Origin: Plectrocnemia conspersa
Lineage: Eukaryota; Arthropoda; Insecta; Trichoptera; Polycentropodidae
DNA: 64,000 nt
Direction: 5' to 3'
Assembly (NCBI GenBank): GCA_009617715.1
Contig: VTFK01000062.1
Coordinates: 558,001-622,000, forward strand
Shown: positions 23,506 through 34,310 of the stretch, piece by piece
Layout: each line of letters opens with the position of its first letter
How positions within the stretch are numbered: the stretch's first letter is position 1
Program-made: the position numbers and the translations under genes
Notes under the pieces: generated by a model
Seen by the model: the letters and a program-made list of their open reading frames with translations, nothing else
What the model was told of the DNA's origin: nothing
Database searches by the model: none

Positions 23506-24215
23506 AACCTTCTTTCAAAAAATTCACGTCAAAAGCAATAAAATCGTGCCGTCGTAGTGGAAATGCTCAGTTATCAAGCATTCATATTTAGAAATATTAC
23601 GACTTGACAATAAGTAAAAATCAAATGAAGCACAACTAAACCGAAATTTTACCAATATGAGAGCGCAAAAAACACGTTTTAAAAATATGATAGCTATCCA
23701 TACCAATACTATTAGGGACTTTTGATATGAAAGTATTAGTTAAAGTATATTAAAACCGAATTTTGGTCAATAGAAGAGCGCAAAAACAATTATCACTTCT
23801 CAGAAGACAAAAATTGACGTCAAAAGTAATAAAATCGTGTCGGTGCCGTCGCAGCGTCGAGCGTTCCCACTGAGACGGCGACGGCACGATTTTATTGCTT
23901 TTGACGTCAATTTTTGTCTTCTGAGAAGGGATAATTGTTTTTTGCGTTCTACTATTGGGTAAAATTCGGTTTATATGTTCCTTATTTAATTTGTAAAATT
24001 ACAGAACGTAGCCACTGCGACAGCGGCAGCAAGATTTTATTGCTTTTGACTACTGAAAAGGTATAATTGTTTTTTTGCTCTCCTATTGGGTAAAATTCGG
24101 TTTAGATGTGCTTCATGCGATATTGCTTTAAAACATTTTAATATGAGTGCTTCCAATGCGACGGCATGATTTTATTGCTTTTGACATAGATTCTAAAAAG
24201 GGACATATTTGCTTC
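23506..24215. repeat. Cluster of E/F cores with a long fold-back
   Basis: A partial core lies at 23507-23577 (plus). A complete fold-back has arms at 23753-23854 and 23866-23973; both arms carry CTTCTCAGAAGACAAAAATT and ACGTCAAAAG with only scattered differences. Two further partial minus-oriented cores follow at about 24005-24113 and 24140-24215. A transcript through the fold-back would form a hairpin of about 100 bp. Confidence 0.65.
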
Positions 24216-24844
24216 CCATTGAATTTGGCCAGAAAAATGCATGTCATTTAATGAAATACTATGAATCTTAATGAAATCAAAATATTAAAAAAAGACCCCC
24301 TCCTGGCCAACTTCTGTACCCCCCCACTCATGGAAAAAGCTGAAATGATGTTCCTGAAATAAAACTACGAGCTCTAAAAAAATACATAGCTCATATATTT
24401 TTTTAAAAGCAGAATATTTTTTAAGAAAAAAAATTTAATTTTTTTTTTTTATTTAATAATATTTATATATTATATTTTTATCTAATAATAATTTCTTAGA
24501 CTTTAGTAAAAACCAAAAAATTTAAATTAAACTTTTTTATCTAATAATATTTTTTTGTCTAAGACTAATATTTAATAATCATAAATATTTGTAAATAAAT
24601 AAGTACCTTAATAAATTAGTAAAAAAATAATATATTTTCCACAATTTGATTTTGGCAGCCATAAACGTCCGCGAAATTATTACGTTTGAAATAAATGCTT
24701 TACTTTACATTTATATTTTTCATTGTACTACCTCAAATTTTAATAATAATAATAATGAAATCACATACTAATAAGTTAAACTGATTTTTAAAGATTAAAT
24801 AAACAACCATCTCACTTCAATTTCATTAAAAAAACCATACGGTT
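24216..24844. other. Very AT-rich noncoding DNA
   Basis: Homopolymer-rich A and T runs; a short AAT microsatellite at about 24743. Nothing else seen. Confidence 0.4.
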
Positions 24845-24936
24845 TACGTATGTTTTTACACACAACGAGCCCGTCATATGATGGACATTGCGCTGGACTT
24901 AATGCACATCATATGATGTGCATAGCGTGGAAAGGG
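24845..24936 (-). mobile_element. Right end of a TTAA-type element
   Basis: Reads ATAGCGTGGAAAGGG followed by TTAA at 24937-24940, so the minus strand gives TTAA-CCCTTTCCACG. Two CATATGATG motifs lie 30-40 bases apart inside. No matching left end recognised. Confidence 0.35.
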
Positions 24937-24940
24937 TTAA

Positions 24941-26880
24941 CTCTCACTATTCCAAAGCTTTTTAAATAAGTAATGCCCAAGTCTAAGCCATTTTGAATGA
25001 ATATATTGAATGAAATAATTTGTTGATCATTAAATATACATAAAAAAACTTCTATATTATATGAAATAAATTCTATTTATGTAGAATATATATTTAGAAT
25101 AAAAATAGTATTGCATTTATTTAGAGATAATAAATATATTTTTTTTTGTAATTTTTATAATTGAATGGAATTTAATTGATATTAATTCAAGAAATGTACT
25201 AAAATTAAAAGTTTATTTTTGTACAACAATATTGTTTTATTGATTTCTTAATATATTATATTATACATTTATAATAAATTACCTAAGAAAAATGTCCAGA
25301 TCTTATTGACTAGGAGCTGCCAATGAATACGTGTAGACATACATATGTAGGTCTCCAAATGGTTAAGAAACAAGTAGCTTATTTATTTATTATTATATTT
25401 AATAACAATGCTAAAAGCTGCTATTGAAAACTTTAAAACGTTTTATATTCATTTTTAAAGCTAGATTTAAGAAACTTTAAAGTGAAGGCCATCAACAATG
25501 AATGTTCTATTGTTACACCTTTAACTGCCAGAGTTGTTTTAAGATTTGGGTTTGGTTCTAATATTATATCTAATTGACATTTGGATACAAAATCAATGAA
25601 ATGACATAAATTAAAAACTATATTTTCATAGTGATCATATTGAGTATGATGACATCATCGTTTCCATTAAAGCAATAATGAATAATATATATTTATGAAT
25701 TCATAGTAGCGTTTAAATCTATTTAATACAAATAAATTATTGCCTTCTCAGTGGAAATCTTCCATCACACGTCAATAAACAAACGCCTTACCTTAGATAG
25801 GCGTTAATGGTATTATAATTTTCACATTCAATACTAGCATTATTATCTTCCACCATGAAACGAATCTCATAAATTGATTTCGCAAAAATCTTACTCAGAA
25901 TATTATCGTCTCACAAGACGATGTCGATCCACAAATTCCGTAATATATTACATGTTTACGTCCACTTGTCACCATAAAGCCTACGCGAATTAGGAAAATG
26001 GAAAACGCTGAATAATATATATGTAAATTTTGACATACGCGCCTGCAGCTAGCTCTACATCCATTGTTTGGATAATCTATCATAAAAATCTATACACATT
26101 TGAAAGATACTCTAATCTCTAATTGTCCCTCTCTAACTACCTTTTGGCACTCGTTACTACATTCAACCGGTTAACAATGCACTGAAATATTTTTTAATCT
26201 CGCCGATGATGATGGCGATAAAATTTAAGAGTTATCCATTGTGCGCTCCTACCTATATATGGAAACCTTATTTTGATCGGGCTCTTGCGAAAGCAAATTC
26301 CTCAATGTTCAATACTGAATATTCATGAGCGAGAATATATGTAATTTATATAGAAATCTATAAATTTACGCACACCACGGTCGAATTTCTGTTTTGCCTT
26401 ATTTGAACTTAATTTATGTTAAACACGCATCATTACAAGCTATGTTTTGAGTCGGCCGATCTCTGCGCGTTATCTGCTGGAAAACGTAATAAATTATCTG
26501 TTAATAAAATGTCGCCGTCTCGAGCATTCTCGATTGTCTTGAGAAAATTCTGAGATACAGAGTCAAGTTTAATGGATCCAACTGGTCGTTTGTAATAGAT
26601 TAAAAACATACAATATCCATTATTTTTCAGATAAGTTTAAACGTAAACATCTAAATTTAAATTCACTTTATATGTTTATAACGCGATCCTTTACGATGTA
26701 TTTTATAGACCCTTTGAATGTTAATCTTATTTTATTTAAGACTTTACATAGCATAAGATTTTATATTTTATAAGAATTTATAATATAAGATTTTAAATCT
26801 AAATCTTATCGGTTCAGTATATTACTACACAACAACAACAAAACAATTGTATAACATACAATTTAATTAATTAACATATA
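24941..26880. other. Noncoding AT-rich DNA
   Basis: 25790-25830 (GATAGGCGTTAATGG) shows faint similarity to the start of the F repeat. No exon, RNA or intact element seen. Confidence 0.35.
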
Positions 26881-27850
26881 CAGGCGGCCCTCAATTTTAA
26901 AAAAAACAATTTTTAAAATTTAATTTTTTTTTAAAAACGTTCTGATAGCAGTGAATTTTTTGCTTCAATCTGACGTTCGTATGATACAAACAGGTCTACG
27001 ATATGTTCAATTTTGCAAAATTAAAATATAATTAAAGAATACGTTGAAAATTGTGGAAAATAAAGATATATTTCCGCAATCTTTAATGGTATGTTTCCAA
27101 AAAAACACAGCAAAAAAAAAACACGGATTAAATGGAAAATCTTTGTCATCGTAGATCGATGACCAACATCAAAAGATGTCCCTCTGAGTATTTCAATTAT
27201 TCAAGCAAAAGCTCTTAGTTTGCACAAAGATTGGAAGGATAGATTAAAAAAAATATTTTAACACAGTTTTAACAAAAAGTAACGGTCGGTTTTATAATTT
27301 TAAAATGAGGTATTCTTTTCATAATATTAAATTTTCTGGAGAACGGCCGATGCGGATAAAGATGCTGCAAAAGAATTTATTTCATAATTATCCAAAATTA
27401 TTGAAGATGGAGAATATTCCTCTAGCCAAATATTTAATGTAGATGAGACAGGTTTATTTTGTAACTCTAACAATGAAAAATATGAATGAAGCCTTCACGC
27501 ACCTTGACAAATTTTTAAATATTATGGAAGATTGTGATTCCAATGGAGAACGCATATCTCAAGTGCGTGGGGCGATCAATAAAAACATAGCATGTTATAA
27601 AATACTATATGAAGAAAAGAAAAATAATAGTGGAAAACAGTTAACTCTTGATAACTTTTCAAAGGAAACACCCGCAAACCCCACTTAAACGTGTCTCTTA
27701 AACGCCTCTTAAACATCTTATATTTACTTGATAAATAAATATTTTAAAATACATACAATTTCAATTCTTTTACTTCCCTCGACTTTCGTACGTTCAACAT
27801 TCGCACACTTTTTCATGAACCAATTATGTGCGAAAGTCGAGGGCCGCTTG
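26881..27850 (+). mobile_element. Tigger/pogo element relic with both termini
   Basis: The left end is TA followed by CAGGCGGCCCTCAATTTT. The right end, on the minus strand, is TA followed by CAAGCGGCCCTCGACTTTCG. The TA on both sides is the expected target duplication, giving a 970-base copy. A second GACTTTCG-type motif at 27780 can pair with the right terminus. The transposase inside is broken and internally deleted, so it is a dead, deletion-derived element. Confidence 0.82.
27170..27688 (+). pseudogene. Tigger/pogo transposase pseudogene
   Basis: Recognisable blocks in order: VPLSISIIQAKALSLHKDW (DNA-binding region), SNGRFYNFKMRYSFHNIKFS, then after a frameshift DADKDAAKEFIS and IFNVDETGLF, the block holding the first catalytic Asp. 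The next recognisable block is the far C-terminal MEDCDSNGERISQVRGAINK, so the region with the other two catalytic residues is deleted. At least one frameshift and several stops (one just after EFIS) confirm inactivity. Confidence 0.8.
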
Positions 27851-28268
27851 TAGTATAATTTTAAAATTGAAAACAGATATGAATATAATTAGTTTTATGT
27901 ATGGACTATAGAAGAAAAATTATTGGGTGAGTAGAATTAAAAATGTTCTTCAAAGTACTTCGACGCAAAGAAGTGCTGCGGAACATCAAAACAAGAAAGC
28001 TTCAATCTCTCATATTGTTATATACTCTGATTTTGAATTTATGTATTCCTATTATTATATAATTCAATAAGATTGCCACGCAATTGCAATGCTGCAACGT
28101 TATTAGTTTATCGCCCTAAAATCGTGATATAAGAACGTTTGTTTATGTTAAAGCAATTAGAGCAAACAAGGGATCGATTCAGTATCATTCGTTTGAACGA
28201 AACGATAAATCGATGGGACACTTGAAACTGGAAACAGTACTATACTTGTTCTCTTTGTCACAAAGAGA
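27851..28268. other. AT-rich noncoding DNA
   Basis: No feature recognised. Confidence 0.35.
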
Positions 28269-28515
28269 TGTTGCGTCACATGTTATATCACAGGTCGATC
28301 GAAGGGATAAATCGATGGTGTACATGTTACCTTATGTAATGTGTCATAAGGAAATGCGTCACGTGTGCAATGTATATAAATATGGGAATCAAATAAAGAG
28401 AAGACACTTGATCTTGATCTCGGAGAGAGAGAGTGACGGTCAGAGCCTATACAAAAGCGTACTCATTTAAAACAAATCGTTCGTCCAGCCGATTCCTCCT
28501 CCCGGGTCCTTAACA
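28269..28515 (+). repeat. Possible solo LTR
   Basis: The block starts TGTTGCGTCACATG and ends CCTTAACA, consistent with TG...CA boundaries. In between are a TATA-like TGTATATAAATATGGG (about 28370) and an AATAAAG signal (about 28394) in sensible order. No matching target duplication was found at these boundaries and no primer-binding site follows, so the call is tentative. Confidence 0.25.
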
Positions 28516-30479
28516 ATATTATCAGAAGACCAAAGTAAAAATTGAACTAATACATCATTCAGGAGAATAAATCTTAAAAAGAAGTATAGTCAGACGTCGC
28601 ATCTTTGAGATATTTCGCGCAGCAGTAAACAAAATAAAAATTGACAATATCAACCTCCAATAGTCAACCTCCAATATAAGTTTTAGACAAAAACAAAGAG
28701 TCTAGTTCCGCCCTGATTTATTCACACTGGCAAGATAATCGAGAACTGAATTAAAATATATTTATAATCGCCTGTCTTTAGCGAGCCAATGTACATACTT
28801 ACATATTTTTAATATTATATTACCAGATTATTTAAAAATATTTTTACAAATTATCAAATAACCAGAAATAAGATATGTCACAATATTTCTATCAGCGGTT
28901 GCGCAGAAACTACCCAACATATTTACTTTTATATCTATATCCAAGAAGAATTCATTATGGGTATTTTTTTATTTAAGCAAATTTTTTCACCCAAAAAGAT
29001 ACAGCACTTGAAACCCTGCATTATTCATCGTTTCGTCCTTTCGGAAATAATTATTCAGAAAATTGGAATTTCCATTTCTTTTTTTAAGGTCTCACGCTTA
29101 AATGACTCAGTGATTACTTAGCTGTTAAAGTGTGCGTGGAACAGATTTTCCGCTATACTTTCGAATTTCCCGTTATTTCCCATTAATTAACATTTTAATA
29201 TTAATTACTTTAAAAAAAAATAGAGGCACAAAGCAGAACTTTTTAGGATGAAATATAAAACAGCCTCAAACCTTGACAATAATTGACTCAATTATCTAAT
29301 TTTATGTATATTTTTATATACATATGTTACAGTTAAAGTGTTAAATTTCGATAAAGTATACAATGACTAGGCAAAGTATGCACCTAATATGAGTTTTATT
29401 TAAAGCTTACAATGCTACATATCGTATTTTTCACTAGAAAGTGTGTGAATTCTCCGACGTGAGCTAGTTACATCGTTAATGAACATGGTTTAACAGACAA
29501 GCGTGTTTGACAGTCACCCTAATCGCGAGTGAATAAAACGAGAACAATGAACACCCCATGAATAACTCTCTGCAACGAATCAACAAATTATTTAATTTTA
29601 AATACTTTAAAAACACAGAACAGTGAAAGCATAAAATAACATTGCTCATACATTATTTTGTGTGCACTGTAACTGAAGAGATTTGACAATGCATACATTG
29701 ACTAGGTAATGTATGCATTTTGAAAATTCACACTTTGATTGTAACGTATACATTACTGAAATATCAGAATTCCATTATCGTCCAACCCCACAGACACATT
29801 ACTATTTATTTTTAAGGCCAGCGGCGGTCAATCTTTTATCCCTCTGAATCGAATTCTCGTCTCGTTTCGCTTTATAGATTTTGACCAAATTCTCTCATAT
29901 ATTGCAAACAGTTTGTACCGTCACATAAATATCGGTCCGTGCGCCGAATGGAATGAGCTCGAGGGCCGAACTCGCGCCGCCCTGATTTATGCGCGTCGAT
30001 CCGATTTTAACGTTGCCAACGTACATACTTCAGTTGGGTTTGAAGATTTTCACGTGTTAACGACTGCACGTAGGCTAAGAGTATTATATAATGCGATATA
30101 TACATTTAGGTGTGCTTAGGGAAAATTGTTTAATCCGCCTAGTTACATGGGCGGTCAGGTGTGCGTTGTTCTATTTGCATAAATATAGGAGCTTAAGATA
30201 AGATGTTGAGTTGGAATTAGTTAACAAATATCCTTAATATGCTATTTAGTTTGTTCAGTTTAATCTGTGGTATAATAAAATTTGCGGATTACAATAATAA
30301 CATGTGTTATGAATGGTTTTTAAAGCTGCCTCCACAATGACTCGTGACGTGTGAATGGTCAACTCATAGCTATGATGTCATCATACATGGAACGTAATAA
30401 TTTAGCTTATTATCCCCAAAAAAATGAGTTAGCTTAGTTTGAATTTTACACCATAATTAATTTTTGAACATTAGGGCAA
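28516..30479. other. Noncoding interval with a paired palindromic motif
   Basis: 29688-29699 and 29708-29719 are perfect 12-base inverted arms around GACTAGGT. A related copy (ACAATGACTAGGC...AGTATGCA) lies at 29355-29382. Otherwise AT-rich with no gene recognised; an open frame at 29913-30119 has no domain. Confidence 0.4.
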
Positions 30480-31230
30480 GTTGGGCTTGGTTAATTCGTG
30501 TAGGTTAGGTTTGGGTTTGAACAGAATTGTTGAATTGAGTTTCATAGACATTTTAGAGCAGCATATAATTTCACTAGCGCCTATCATAATCCTTTTCGTT
30601 CCACAGTATATTTCGTAGTACACGTTCCCAATGCATGCTATTTTTAAAATTAAAAAAAAATATGTCAAGGGTCAAATTGAGTTTTATAAACATTTTAGAG
30701 CAGCATATAATTTCACTAGCGCCTATCATAACCCTTTTCGTGCCATGGTATATTTCGTAGTACACGACCCCAATGTCAGCTATTTAATGAATAAAGAAAA
30801 TATATGTCAAGTGTAAACGAATCAAGGACTCTTATACACCAGAAGGAGCCTCCGGGTGTTGTTGAGTTGGGTTAGTTTATATTTTGAACTAAACTTAATG
30901 AAAATTTTAAAATTACAATTAGATATGTTAAAGCAAGTTAGGTCTAGTTGGGTTTGGGTTTGAACAGTTAATGAACGTTTCGCAACCATCAAATTGAGTT
31001 TCATATACATTTTAACTTCACCGAAAAATACACATTCACTGTAACATTTATACATCGTATATAAATAAATAATGATTAGTATGTAGATATATATATTACT
31101 ACGTATGAAAAAAGGTAGAAATCATATAATTTTACTAATACCTGAAATATTATATTTTCACTAATAAAAATATATATCTACTGGTGAATTTTCCGATTTA
31201 ATTTTAATGAAATTACATATTTTAAAAATA
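30480..31230 (-). repeat. E/F composite repeat, copy 4, with internal duplication
   Basis: The minus orientation carries the F start (GCTGCTCTAAAATGT) twice: 30534-30632 and 30676-30774 are direct repeats offset by 142 bases. Another F piece (about 30870-31020) is followed by E in minus orientation (about 31020-31230). Confidence 0.6.
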
Positions 31231-33237
31231 TTTTCAGGATTGATTTGACTTTGAGGGATAAACTAAAGATTTCAGGTTTAGAATCAGGCAGGGCTTCTGA
31301 CCTTATGGAACAGGAACCGGGTACCCGCACTTTTTTAAAAGAACCGAATACCCTCTATGGTAATTTCAATATAATATTTGATTTCTTCATATGAAATATA
31401 AATCTCACACAATTTTCAAGATGCAAAATTATTCGGCTATTCTTCTATTTAGCAAAACCCACTAAGTAATTAAGTTGGTAGAGAGCGGTATATCAAAAAG
31501 GGACAGGAAATCCCTATTTAACAGTCCGAAATTATTGTTTCATGACACATTCCGTTTCGGCATCCTCAAACATTTGCCGTTTAACAAAAAAAAAAAAAAT
31601 TAAATGCAAGTATTTGCAAAAAATACACACGGCATACTCGGGGGACGGTTGTACACAAAAAACGGATTTTAAGTTTATTGTTATTATTTATCGTGTACAT
31701 ATTATGACTAAAATTAAAACTTTCTTAGGTACAACTTTATACAAATTATATTAGTTTAATCTGCGGCGTAACATAAGTTATCAGATTGTTTATCCGTTAT
31801 ATAGCAAATCGAGTTTTTCATAAGCATAATACAAGTCGCAAGATCCTTAAAATTTGGACCAACTATATCGATTGAAGAATCTATCTTAAATGATAATTTA
31901 ACTGGAATAATTAACATAAAATAACGATTTCCATTGCATTGTCAACTTCATTCCTACGTACATTTTTTTATATTGAAATATGGATTCCATCACGAATACA
32001 CAGGTGATAAATATTTAATACGACCGAGGATGATAGTAATTATGAAGCGTCCGACAACTTCCTACGGCAGGTTATAGATGACATATCACGTACTACCTAC
32101 CGATGCTTGGAAGTAGCGTGATCAAATTATGAAGTGAGTCTTCATACGCCCACGGAGCAGCTTCAGAAGGATCAATTAACCGAGTGCGAACTCTGGGAAA
32201 TATTTATTTCAGAGATGCAAACACAACTCATCCGGTTCGCTTTGATTGCGATCTCTCGAGAGTGGGATTATGGTCGTTTTGAGTGTCAGCTTCCTCATTT
32301 TTTCCTCTCGCTAACATTAATTAACGTTATTTCAACTGGTTCGCCGCTATAGTTTTAAATACCGGTTCGAATTGTATGCAGTTCGCTCCAAATCTGTTAT
32401 TGCATCGCTTGTAAATTAGATACGTTGCTCAGATTGCATCGAAAATATTGCATAGATAGAAAGTAGGAAGCTGCGATTGTGCATGCGGGAGATTACAGAT
32501 GACTTTCTCGCCAGTCGAAGAGTGGATGCGCACTATAGACGGCGACGCGCCATGAACTAGTATCGCAATTTTAATTTTTACACAATCAAATAACGACAGT
32601 ATATCAGCATGATGAAAACATAAGAGAAAGGATGAGTCAACGGCGATGCTGGATTTGTTTATTGTCATCCCACCGAATAAAACATAATGCAACTCGCCCA
32701 TTAATGAGCGGCGCAATTACACGACGCTCACCCACCGTCTTCAATTTGTGCCCACTGAGAGCAAATAGCGGTTAATAGCTCGGCTTAACTCATCTAAGAT
32801 GTAATTTTGGAATTAAGACAAACGGAGACAAATTGTCTTTTATAAACAAACAAAGACATTTGCAAAACTTAATGACTGGAATTAATTTATTTTATGCAAT
32901 ACAAAATATACTGTAAATAAATTTACATTATATTTATTTTATTATTTAAAAAAAAATTTACAAATCTGACCATCATGATTTGACAGGGTCTCCAATGAGT
33001 AATGATTAGGGTTCTAAATAATTCGAAGTTTTTAACTATTCGGATATTAAATAAAAAATAGATGAAATAGAATGAAGAGATATTCGTATTTTTTCTCGGT
33101 TTTTACCGATATTAATTTATTTAATCTTTTATGCAAAAAATCTATCAATCGCCTGTAAAATATCATTTAATTAAAAAATAATTATTGGTTAATAATATTT
33201 ATTTTAATCAATTATTAAATTCTTTCATAACCCTTCT
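31231..33237. other. Noncoding AT-rich DNA
   Basis: 31290-31370 is a GC-richer patch with CAGGGCTTCTGACC, like a hAT terminus but without a partner. No exon is recognised in this interval. Confidence 0.35.
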
Positions 33238-33320
33238 TCGAATTTCGGTCATATTAGATACGGCCGATAAACATTCTATCCACAAATGTTTTTCGAAGGT
33301 ATAACATTATTTTTCGTTGA
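33238..33320 (+). repeat. Second copy of the 6719-6801 dispersed repeat
   Basis: Shares ACGGCCGATAAACATTCTAT and CAAATGTTTTTCGAAGG with 6719-6801. It lies about 220 bases upstream of the mariner relic and could be part of that element's noncoding region. Confidence 0.5.
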
Positions 33321-33539
33321 GAAAAAGCGTCTTATTATCTGGCATTTTGAAACAAAATAAAGGACCATAGATTTTAAAGCGGCACTGGTCACTCGGGTAT
33401 ATTGAAAGAAAAAACGACTACATGTGTTGCTCAAAAGTTTGCAACAACACTTTACGTTCTACAAAAATAACAATTTTGTACTAATTGTGTATCGAAATTT
33501 AATTTAGCAATTCGTAACGTAGTGAAAACATTTTAAGAT

Positions 33540-34310
33540 ACTAGAAGCGTTGGAGATAGAGTAAGGCCTGTGCATTATCGTGGCGCCCACTTAGCCGAAA
33601 ATATTACTGCTCTAAGTGAAAGTGTGGCAGAAGACCCGGAATTGTCGATTCGTCGGCGTTCGCAGCTTTTGGGCTTCTCTTATGGCTCCCTGTGACGCAT
33701 TTTCAAAATTCAGATAACACAACAACTAAAGCCTAGAGACCATGGCAGCGAAGACTTGACGCAGATTGAGTATTAAAGCAGAAGGAAGTTGATGCTGATT
33801 TTTCAAAGAAAATCTTCTCTGATGAGGCACATTTCCATTTCTCTGGATATGTTAATAATCAAAATTGCCACATATGGGGCGAGGAAAATTTTCATGTGAT
33901 TCATAAGATGGCATTACATGCCTAAAAAGTGACAGATTGGTGCACATTGCGGTCAGGCGGCGTCATTGGTTCTACTTTTTTGAAAACGATGAAGGTCGGA
34001 CTGTAACAGTGAGTTCTACAGGCGCATGATAACCGATTATTTTTGGCACAAAATCAAAGATTAGCGCAAAAAAGTTTCCAGATCGTTTTGGTGACGTCAA
34101 CTGTCCGCTAAGATCATGCGCTTTAACACCGTTGGATTATTTTATGGGATTATGCTAAGAGTCGTGTCCACGCAGACAAACCCAAAACGTGGAGCACCTA
34201 AAAACCAACATATGCTAATTTATAACCGAGATACCGCCTGAAATGTACGAAAAAGTTATCGCAAAATATCCAGAGGCGGCCATTTAATTGATATTATATT
34301 TTATAATTAA
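33540..34310 (+). pseudogene. Mariner-type transposase pseudogene
   Basis: Fragments in family order: TRSVGDRVRP, ENITALSESVAEDPELSIRR, RRSQLLGFSYGSL (helix-turn-helix), FSKKIFSDEAHFHFSGYVNN with the first catalytic Asp, HIWGEENFHVIHK, then after a frameshift YFFENDEGRTVTV, YRRMITDYFW, FPDRFGDVNCPLRS, LTPLDYF, EIPPEMYEKVI and finally RGGHLIDIIFYN with a stop. The block with the second catalytic Asp (normally WFQQDGA) is missing, apparently by deletion between ITDYFW and FPDRFG. Multiple frameshifts and stops make it a relic. No terminal repeats could be paired with confidence. Confidence 0.75.

Noticed and set aside
31280..31370. hAT element end (CAGGGCTTCTGACC)
   Set aside because: No inverted partner or 8-base target duplication could be found.
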